Shown here: positions 10,435 to 19,872 of the stretch, piece after piece
Layout of the letters: each line of letters starts with the position of its first letter
Position numbering within the stretch: the first letter of the stretch is position 1
Assembly (NCBI GenBank): GCA_027600665.1
Contig: JADGJL010000138.1
Span: forward strand, 1 to 37,845
Source: Irineochytrium annulatum
Taxonomy: Eukaryota; Chytridiomycota; Chytridiomycetes; Chytridiales; Chytridiaceae
Direction: 5' to 3'
Length of the DNA stretch: 37,845 bases
Notes under the pieces: model-generated
Told to the model about the DNA's origin: nothing
Seen by the model: only the letters and a program-made list of their open reading frames with translations
Databases searched by the model: none
Program-made: the position numbers and the translations under genes

Positions 10435-13400
10435 CTATTTAAACACAACCTCCGGATTCTTCTCCCTCGGCTCCGAAGCCAGCGGCGCCGGCTCTTCTTC
10501 CGCCAACGTGCCCCAGCTGCCCCAAAACAACGCAACGAGCGCTCCCGACACCCCAAGCACGACTAAGCCAAACAAAAACGTCGCGGCGTAACCCCTCATC
10601 CCGCTGCCGCCCGCCTCCTCGTTCAGCGCGTTCGCCACGGTCTCTTGCACGGCCATCGTGACGCCCGTCGCGAGCTGCACCGCCGTGTTGAACACGCCCC
10701 CTGCGATGCCCCTGTCTTGCTCCGCAACCGAGCTCATGAGGACAATGTTGGCGACATTGAATGCCACGTCAAACCCGGCGACGATAAGGCATAGGGATGG
10801 GAACGGGAGCGTCCAATAGGAAGTGGTGTGGTCTACAAGCGCAAAGAGAACGCAGGCGATCATCATGCTCAAATGACCGAAAAGGAGGAACGGAGTTGGG
10901 TTTGGGTACCGCGATACTATTTCGCACGTTAATATACGCCCACCAGTCCGTAAAGATAGGAACTTACGCAGTAATCCGGTCCCTGCAGCTGTGATGAACC
11001 CGACGGCCACCATCGGAATCATATGAATGGCCGTCATGATGGGTGTGAAAGCGAAGACGTTCTGGAACGCGAGATTCGCATTGACTGAGAAGCCCTCGAA
11101 CGAGAAGACGATGCAAAAGATGACGACCAGTGTTAACGTCACACGCCTTGTAAAAATGTGACCCGGCACGAGCGGATTGGGTGTTTGGCGCTCCCAGAGA
11201 ATAAAAAGGCCGAATCCTACTGCGGACGCAATGAGAGGCGCGATGACTTGCCCTTGGTTCCACCCCACCGATGGGCCTGTCACGATGCCGTAAGTAAGCG
11301 CGAGTAGGGAGAGAGTCGAAAGGGCCGCGCCAACGATGTCGAGCCGCGGTGGGGTGACGTCAGAGATCTTGTCGGCGGGCAACACGAAATATCCAGCTAC
11401 CCAGTCGGCAAGGGCCACCATCGCGTACACAAAGAAGACCCAAGGCCAGCCTAAGGCCTCAGATAGAATTCCTAGAAAGGATTTGAGTAGACATTCGCGG
11501 AGATCGAAGCTTCTAGCCTCACCTCCTATGAATAACCCAAATATGAAACCGATCGGTGACGACGCCCCGAACATCGAGAAGGCCCAGTTTCTCTCCTTCG
11601 GCTCCGTGTACAAGTCCGCGATGCTGCCGAGCGCCGACGGGATGCTCGCGGCCGCGCCGACGCCCATGAGGGCGCGACCGATTACGAGCATGATAACGGA
11701 CCGCGAGAAGCCGCAGAAGACGGTGGCCGCGGTGAGCCAGGCCATGCCAATGAGGAAGACGCGCTTTTTACCATAGTAGTCCGTCAGACGACCGAAGAGA
11801 AGGAGGAGCGACGCAAACGACAATCTGGCGACATACACCGATGAGCTTACTTGCGGTGAAAAAAAAAGAAAAGGAAGAAAGGGACTCACGAATACGCTGA
11901 TATGATCCATTGCAACCCCCCGGAATCCGCCTGCGCATTCAATGCATTCGTAATAGCCGGCAACGCGATAACAACCGTTGACGCGGCGTATACATTTAAA
12001 AACTGCGCAGCGCACAACACGCAGAGCGCCAGCCTCTTTCCCGTCGCGCTCATATCCCCCACACCGCCCCGTGCGCCTAACACACCTTCATCTGAACCCC
12101 GTGCCGAGCCTGGTCCCCCCGAGCCCGAGCTCTCAGAAGACCGGTCCCAAGCGTGCGCTGCCGCATCGGTGGCATCGTAACCAAAGACGCGCTCCCGGTA
12201 CTCGGGGCATAACCACTTGCAAGGAAACGTCCCCTCCAACGGCCGACCACCAAAATGATGCTCCAGCACCCGGTCTCGCTCGCGCTGCTCGGCGCCAGGG
12301 TAAAGCTGGAACACGTCCCGCTGTCGTGCGCCGTCCCGCGCGGCGAACTCGTACCGTCGGCTCCTGATGCAGTCGAACGCACGCAAGGCGCGACGGAATT
12401 CAGGGAGCGAGTGGACGTCCGCACGGGACAGGAGGACGGCGAGGGCTGCGGCGTCTTCGAGCGCCAGATTCTCTGGCTGCCCGAGGTGCGAGGAGGTTGG
12501 ATGGGCTGCGGCGCCGACGAGGACGAAACGGCCCGAATTGTGAACGCGGTCCGCGGGGTGAATCTGCGCAGCCGTCATGACGCGGTGCTTGTCGGCGGAG
12601 TGGGCGTGCGCGAGGAGGCCCTGGAGAGGCTTATCCCAGGTGCGGAGGTGGTGGCGGATCTCGTCGAGGGCATTGCGGCAATGGTGCTCGGACGCAAGCT
12701 TTTCTGAGGCGTGAATGGTCAGATTATAGATCTTGCCGCTGTCAAGGGAGTAGCCAACGACATAAGCCCCGGGGCCGATCCTTTTTGAAGTGGTGTCAGT
12801 ATGTTTCCATTAAAAGTGAATACGTACCATAAACGAAGGGCGGGACGCGCGATCATCTCCCGTAGGTCGTCATCGATAACCTCTGCTATATTTATGGTAG
12901 CGGAATAAATGAACTCCTTCATCGGCACAGGGTCTGCCGAGGCCCTCTTTCCTAGGATTGCCTTCCTGCACCTTGAGTCAATCCCGTCAACGCCAAGCAC
13001 AAGATCTGCGCTGACGACCTTATCGGAATCGCCGTCAGCACAAGCATTTGATGAATACGCAACGCTTACCTGCCCGTCTGCTAGCGTGAACTCGCCTCTG
13101 GCGGGGTTGGCAGATTTCAAACCCGCGCCTACCCGCACAGAAACTCCAAGCTCCTTGACCTTGCACAATAATGCGGCCCGCAGGTCCCCCTCCGTCACGT
13201 TGCATATGAACGATATATAGGTCCTCCGGATCTCGTCACCAAACGACCCATCGAAGCCTAACGCGCGACTCCCATCGTGCCGGGAGATTAATAGCGATGT
13301 GGGCTCGTTTGAAATAGGCATCAAGCCCCTTATAACACCCCATGTGTCTAACACACGCGCCCCGTTGGGCGCTAGCTGGATGCCGGTGTGAGCCGGCGTG

Positions 13401-15353
13401 TTGGGGGCAGACGCGTCGCCGTAAATGGTTACACGATACTTGCCAGTCTCCGCGACGGCGATAGCAGCGGAGAGCGCACCGACTCCTGCGAACATTCACT
13501 TTCACTACGCTGCTCGAAGCCATCGTAATGTTAATTCCTACCTGTGCCGATAATCGCTAAATCCAATTTTCCGCGAGTCCCTGGTGCTCCGGGGCCTAAC
13601 GTTTGGGATGACAAATACAGGCTAGCCGCAACCGCAGCCGTGCGATCCGCGAGGGTAGAATGAATCTCCTTCTCCTGCGACGTTGCGGCTTTGGCCGCCT
13701 GAAGCGGAAAGATCGGACCCATACGGGCAATCGAGGGCGTTGCTTCCGCCTCGCCGTGCTGTAGCTGCGCCACCGTCCGTGACGAAACCGCCGCGGAGAT
13801 CGTTATGGCGAGTGACGATTCAATCCTTGATGGATATTGTAAGGAAGACACCGTTGGACTAAACGGTATAGCGGCGGTCTCGGTTGGGGCGGGTTTCCGG
13901 TTCCGAACATCGGTTTCTACATCGTATCCGAAAATCGTCGGCTGGTGCTCCGGAGCCATCCACAAAAGTGACATGGGCTTTTGGGTCTCACCGACAGCAT
14001 GTCGAAGAATCGCGCGCTGAGTGGCTTCGAGGCCCATTAGCGTGTCACACCGCTCCCTCCTCATATTATCGTAGTCTTTTAGAGCCTGTGGCAGGTCCGT
14101 CTTCTCTAGCATGAGGTCCAAAAGAACGCTAAGTGTTTCTGCGTCTTCCAGAGCGACACTTGCTCCCTGGTGAAGATAGGGAAGGTCCGAGTGCGCGGCG
14201 TCCCCTAGTATAACGAGCGAGGACGTTTGGCTGACCCAAGTCGGCAGGGCCGGGACGCTCATTAAACGCCATTTGTCCACCGAAGTCGCGAGAGTCGCCA
14301 GGCTGCAGAGAAAGGGATCCCAGGTGGTCAACACGGCAGAAAGTTCGGCGACGGTTGCTTTTTGGTGAAAGACGGCCGCTGGCATCGTGCTTTGCGCAAA
14401 TAGCGTCACGCAATAATCGGTGCCATGAGGCATCAAATAACCCTCGGCGTGAGCGTCAGGTCCCAACCTTCGATAGAGTGAGCCGCCACGCGTTTGACAT
14501 AAAATAAAAACGGACCATATTCGGAGACCGGGGGACGTCGCTACCCTGAGCAAAGATGAATCCATATATGCAATGGGTACGACAAATTTAAAGACGCATT
14601 CGCCTGTTGGGACTGGGTCGCACCCATCGGCACTGCCGACTATCTCCATCCTGCATCCGGACCACAGTCCATCCGCACCGATAATCAGGTCGGCTTTTCT
14701 GGCCTGTTCGTGACAATATCAGTCTCAACCGTTTAACATTGAGACGTACCGCCCCGTCATTCAATGAAAACGTTCCAGCTACGCCGTCGACAGCTACCAA
14801 GTCGGACGCGGTTTTTATTGTGACTCCCAGAGACTTTGCCTTATTCATGAGCCCCGTGTGGAACTCGTTGTCGCTGAACATCAGGGCTGGCGCGGAATAG
14901 GCAGCCTCCAAAGCAGCGGATAGGCCCAACTCATGCGCTAGCACTTCCGACCCATCCCGTCGAACCAGCGTCAACGCCTCGAGCGTTGTTGTCGTGGAAA
15001 GCATCTCGCCGAGCAGGTTCCATCGCCGTAAAATCCGCGTGCCGTTCGGAGTCAACCGAAGTCCAGCGGAGCCCCACTGATTCACCTTTGCACCCGGGCC
15101 AGAGTCGTACACTGTGATATTGTGCTTCCGCTTTCCAGTGGCAATGGCAATGGCTGCGCCGAGACCGCTGATACCTGCGTCGTGAAAAAAAAAATTCAAT
15201 GTTTATAGGTTCAAAGAAGTTCTAACCGCCGCCGACGATCGCGATATCCAACACGACTTCCTCTTCTGCAGGTGGAGGGTTGAGGAAAAAGTCCGAGAAT
15301 TTCTGCGCCGGCGGAACTGGCGGCCCCCTCATCAGACTCTTCCGCAAGGACAT
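10435..15353 (-). CDS. Tandem FAD monooxygenase-FAD monooxygenase-MFS transporter fusion
   Basis: Ten exons (15353-15227, 15174-14750, 14703-14516, 14467-13542, 13485-13070, 13018-12828, 12780-11890, 11824-11523, 11471-10968, 10916-10435) keep phase and give 1483 residues. Module 1 (about 1-435) is a PHBH-fold FAD monooxygenase: IVGGGISG (about 38-45), GADG (about 191), WLGP (about 247) and LGDAAH (about 334). A ~110-residue Ala/Ser/Thr/Pro linker runs into module 2: IIGTGVGA (about 552), GVDG (about 704), WIGPGA (about 758) and VGAAAHP (about 845). After a Ser/Gly linker, module 3 (about 1001-1483) is a DHA2-type MFS transporter with motif A GRLTDYYGKKR. The module 1-2 and 2-3 junctions lie inside single exons (14467-13542 and 12780-11890) with no stop. 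Monooxygenases of this group hydroxylate or epoxidise with NAD(P)H and O2; the transporter suggests export. Internal ATGs (near 13720 and at 12053) could allow shorter products. Substrate unknown. Confidence 0.8.
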
Positions 15354-16215
15354 CTGATTTGAAATGTTAGCTTCGCACTAGTTATTGGCGGTGAGCTGGG
15401 ATGGAGTGGAGTTGACGCTCTTGAAAGCACGACAGGGCCTGGTAAGATCGTTATCCTAAAAATATCAACAGCATTAGCGTGTGCTCTTAAATATATTGTT
15501 CCGGCACGCTCATAAACCTGATTCCTTGCGCGTTGGCTTGAAATGATGCGCGGTGGCCATCTCCTTGTGGTGCCGTCCGCGCTCCCTCGGTGACGAGGGC
15601 TCAGGCTCCTCGGCGAGCATCAGTCGACCGTGCCTCTTCTTGGCGTGTGTGATGGCCCCGACGTTGCTGCCAGTCGTCTTCCATGTCTACTGGTCTTTCC
15701 TTTCCGGCACAACATCCTCACACTCCCTCGCTGGCCACCTCACCTGTTGAACTCGACGCCTTGGAAGACGTACTCGGGGATGGCTTCAGTCTGGCGGGAT
15801 TCGTTTCAACGAAGCTGACGCGGACGCGAGACTCAGTAAATCCTGAACGCAGAAGTAAATCCATATGTAGATTGCCGCAGATCCGCCAACAGAGTTTGCG
15901 TTATCACTCAAGAATGAAAGGTACTGCTGATACGGCCCTGGCAGTTGATGCGGTCGTCTTTGCTATTTTAAGGGAAAAAGAACAAAAGTGCATCACGCAA
16001 AGTCAAAACATCGTCAATTTTTTTTGGAACGACATCGACTTGGCTCGATTAACTAACAAAACGAAAAGCTACACTTTGTAGTAAACGCACGACCTATCTT
16101 AAAGGTCCATTCGCCTGAACAACTCAAGCATCAAACGTACGGGACGATAAGCAACTCTTCAATAAAGTCCTTAGCTGAAAAAGGAGGCATTAAATACTTC
16201 CAAGGAGGCTGTCCT
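15354..16215. other. Intergenic region upstream of the fusion gene
   Basis: About 860 bp between the end of the ArgRS gene and the start of the fusion gene, both on the minus strand. It must hold the fusion gene's promoter. On the plus strand an ATG-started frame at 15683-16081 (132 codons) is open, but it has no recognisable domain and its second half is AT-rich like noncoding sequence; I list it separately with low confidence. Confidence 0.4.
15683..16081 (+). CDS. Hypothetical short ORF, doubtful
   Basis: An ATG-started 132-codon frame lies in the gap between two minus-strand genes. No signal peptide, membrane segment or family motif is visible. The composition changes from GC-rich to AT-rich along its length, unlike the confirmed exons here. 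It could be a small gene, part of a spliced gene, or chance. I cannot assign a function. Confidence 0.15.
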   Translation: MSTGLSFPAQHPHTPSLATSPVELDALEDVLGDGFSLAGFVSTKLTRTRDSVNPERRSKSICRLPQIRQQSLRYHSRMKGTADTALAVDAVVFAILREKEQKCITQSQNIVNFFWNDIDLARLTNKTKSYTL

Positions 16216-18849
16216 TCACATTCGCTGCAAAGCAACGACTCCCAGCGTGGCCAACGCATTGCCGAGCGTAATCCTAGCGGCCTTGAACATCGCCAGACGG
16301 GCTTCTGCGATCTCCGCCGGCTGGTGAAGGACAAACAAGTTTTCCAAGGCCACCATCACGGCGTGAGCCAGGCGGAAAGCATAAGTCACGATTTTACAGG
16401 GCTCTAACGAGATAGACGCCTCCCTAAAATCATGACACAACAAACGAGTTAGATAACAAAATCAGCGCATGCCCAAAGTTACCGCAAAACATCCGGGTAC
16501 GCCGCTATCACAACCAGAAGCGCTATCGCCGAAGGTTCCGTCAACATTCTGAGGTTCGTCTTCGGCGAGGCCTCGACGGGGGCTGTCCGCTCGACGGAAC
16601 ACAGCCGAGCGTGCGCGTACTGCAGGTAAGGACCCGTGTCACCGTGGTCGAACGCCTGCATGCGTTCCCAGTCGAACACATAGCCCTTAACACGGCGAGA
16701 CCTAAGGTACTCGATCGTGACGGCCGCCATCCCAACCTGATCCGCGACCATCATCGGGTCGTCGATGTCGTTGTACTTCAACTTGTTCTTCTTCATCACC
16801 TCCAGCATGGATTTTTGCATCCAATTAAGGAGCTCCTCGAGGAGGAGGACCCGGCTTGTTGGCGTGATCATGAACTTGTGCTTGATCATACCGAAGCCGA
16901 TGTGTTGGCATTTGCCCGCCCACGGCAGGCCCAGCAGCTCCAGGATCTTGAAAAGCTGCTTAAAGTGATGCTCTTGCTGCAAACGTATTGTTAGCATGTT
17001 GCTATTTGTACGAGAGCCACGATCGTTTGTACCTGACTGCCAATGACGTAGTACATGTTGTCAAACTTATACATCCTCTCACGGTCAATCGCGGCCGCGA
17101 TATGACGGGAGATGTAAAGCATGCCCCCCGTCCCGCTCCTCTCGATGACGGCAGCGTGGAGCTTGTGTTCATTCAAGTCGATGATTTGCGCACCGTCGGA
17201 CAATGTTAAAAGGTTTAGCTCCTCCAGCTTGTCGACAACACCCCGCATATGAATTGTGGAGTACTCGGCTTCGCTCGAATACACGTCGAACGAGACGTTT
17301 ACGCGCTTATAGCTTTCGCGATATTTGGAAATGGTGAGATCCGTGAGCCGCTGCCATAGACCCAGTGCTTTCTTGTCACCTAGTGCACGAATGTCAACGG
17401 CAATAGTAAGCCAACGAGTACTCTACCTTCTTCCATGCGAGCGAAGTAGGCTCGCGCCTTCTCGTCAACCGACTCGTCTCTGAAATTGTCTTTCTGCAAG
17501 CGTAGTGGTCAATGATAGCCTTGAATAGCTCCAAACGGCAAAGACTTGCATTGATATTCACAAACACTTCGTAAAGATGGCCAATGGGATCCTTGACAAG
17601 GCTCTCCTCTCTCCCGAACTTCTCAAACCCAATAGCCAGCAGACCTATAGCGAGATTACCCGCCTGAAGATACATAAACAAACGTACCACATCCCTTTCC
17701 CCAGTTCCCGAAGTAGTTGATCGATACCGTCGCCCACCCGCTCGCGTTCAAAATTTTTTCAACAAAGTTTCCGAAAACAATACTCCGCAAGTGGCCGAAG
17801 TGGAACGGCCTTGCAATATCGGGGCTGCTGTACTCAACGACGGCAATCTTCCCAAAGCCGAGCGAGTTCCGACCGAAGGCAGAGCCCTCCCTCAGAACCT
17901 TCGGGATCAGCTTATCCCGGAAGTTGTCGTGGTTCATGTGAAATCGCAGGAAGATCCCGTTCGCTTTCACCTTGCTGATAACATTCCCATCGACAACGAA
18001 CTGAAAGAATATGCTCTTACGTGAGAACGGTGCTTTCATAGAACGGAGATTTCGGGCTCCTCTCACCTTCGCTTGTAGCTCCTTCGCCTTCTCGAAGGGA
18101 TTCCCGGCAATCTTTAACCGAGGCACGGCCATCACAAAGTCCCCTCCTTGCGAGTCCTTTGGCTGACGGTTCTCAAACAGCGGGAGAATCATCGCCGTCG
18201 GCACGCCAGTGATCGTCGACAGCTGGCTGGCGATCGAGTATCGGATCTCGTCCAGCAGGTTCGCCGTCGCCAGCGTCTCATCCACGGCCTTCACCGCCCG
18301 GGCCACCTCGGGGATCCGATCCATCGTCGCCACCCACTGGTCCACCGATTTGGACTTTCCCCCCGCGTGCTGCCGAGCCAGGTCCCACGCGATCAGGTCG
18401 GCCAGCGTCAGGCCCTTCCCGTCCATCGACAGGCGGTTCTCCCTCGGTGATTCCAGTCGCTCAATCGGGCGCCGCACCCAGTCCGACGTCGCAGTCGCGA
18501 AGACGCATGATCGCGAGAAGTCGATCCACTTGTCGATGTGGCCCTGCGTGTCGAGCGGCAGGCCGCCGTAGAGGGCCTTCCCGTTCGTCGTCGCGAACTC
18601 GTGCGTCATGTACCGGGCGACGGCGCTCTTCCCGGTCAGCGTCACTCGATCTGCGGAGCGCGAGCCGGCGGGAATGATGAGGTGGCAGGTTGTGTTGGTG
18701 AGATCCAGGTGCAGGCCGAGGCGCAGCTGCCACCCGGCCTTCGCGTCGCCCTTCCGCGCCAGGAAGTAGGCGGCCGTCTCCGCGTAGGGTGCGCAGGCGG
18801 GGGAGAACAGCAGGTACAGGGTCTCCTTGTGCCTTTCGATGGCGCTCAT
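16216..18849 (-). CDS. RARS1: Arginyl-tRNA synthetase with GST-like N-terminal domain
   Basis: Seven exons (18849-18067, 18000-17688, 17644-17550, 17493-17427, 17379-17033, 16976-16483, 16423-16216) give 768 residues. Class Ia ArgRS charges tRNA-Arg. Residues about 1-195 resemble a glutathione-transferase fold, especially its C-terminal half (HIDKWIDF, then LTLADLIAWDLA). Then come the ArgRS N-terminal (tRNA D-loop-binding) domain, the HIGH-type signature PFHFGHLRS, the NWGK..LLAIGFEKFG block, and the anticodon-binding helices containing DTGPYLQYAHARL. The usual KMSKS-like MSTRKG loop reads MITPTS; many ArgRSs lack a canonical KMSKS. The third intron (17549-17494) has GC..AG ends, supported because the join gives the family-typical VNINKD. 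The first intron (18066-18001) is 66 bp and stop-free, so retention would keep frame. A GTG 33 bases upstream is not used as start; ATG 18849 is first. Confidence 0.92.
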
Positions 18850-19872
18850 CGTTGTCGTTGTCGCCGTCGTCGGTAGTGGCACTGCATGAGAAGAGTTGTT
18901 ATGAACCAGAAATGATTGATGACTCGAATGACAATTTAGCTCTCGTGCACGTTGTGAACAAGTCTGGTTCAGTGCCCAGGTGATCGAACCGGAGTTCTTA
19001 ATCGAATATGATGCCAGCTGCCCTCCGCTCGTTACCGGCTTCTCACTCCAACCAAACCCTTAGGTTCTGCGTTGTTACCAGGCGCGCCCTGGTCCACCTT
19101 CCTCATCGGTAGGCACTTCTCCTCCTCCTCCTCCCACACGAGTTCGCCGGAAAAATTGAAGACCTCGTCAACATCTGCCTCGGTTCCTCGGCGTGCGGGG
19201 AGACGGAAGCTTCAATCCGCGGCCTGGTTTTTTAGGGGATAATGGGAAGAAAGATGGAGGAAAAGTAGGAGTGGTGAAGGTTTGGCGGGAGCAGGAACAT
19301 GATGTCGAACGAGGAGCCAGGACGATACCATGTCAGCGTTGGAACGCGCTGAGCCTTGGCCTCCCCCACGAGGCAACCGTTCCCCGCAGACTATTCGGGC
19401 AACCCGGGACCGCACCTGGTGTTGAACCATTGCCTTCATGGGACTCAAAGGAGCCATGTGGGCTCTGTGCTTGCCTCCATTCCCTTCCGGGGGGGAATCT
19501 CTTTTGTGTGGTTCTATGAGTGGAGATTGTTTATATGCCTACTCGGCAGGTTTACGATAACAACCTTGAGTTTTACCTCTTGCCAATCAGAAGCTGATAT
19601 CGGTAAGAATCAAAATGCGTACTCATATATTCAAATGGTAGATCTAAGCGTTTACGTACCAAGGAACTGATTGATTTACAGCGACAGAGAAAAAACGAAA
19701 TATGATGATGTGGAGACGAAAGATACAGATGAAAAGGTCGGGAGTGACTACAAAAACGGGCGCTACAACAACTACGCAAACAAAGAAAAGTATGCAATCC
19801 ACTTTCCACTCTACTGCACAAACGCGACCATAACTCCACACACTCCAAAGCTATTCTTGTTCCACACCGGAT
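18850..19872. other. Intergenic region upstream of ArgRS
   Basis: About 1020 bp between the ArgRS start and the 3' end of the ADIP-like gene. It should carry the ArgRS promoter and the neighbour's 3' UTR. Open frames on both strands are short and featureless; I saw no tRNA cloverleaf or repeat. The part after about 19560 is AT-rich. Confidence 0.4.

Noticed and set aside
10435..15353. Three separate genes (FMO, FMO, MFS) read as one
   Set aside because: I looked for a stop codon between modules in the spliced frame and found none in either linker; the second FMO's first strand is encoded in the first FMO's last exon. Internal ATGs near 13720 and at 12053 remain possible alternative starts, so this is kept as the main alternative rather than fully excluded.
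18850..18882. N-terminal extension of ArgRS from an upstream GTG
   Set aside because: The upstream codon is GTG, not ATG, and the added residues are a Thr run; nuclear fungal genes start at ATG, which occurs at 18849.
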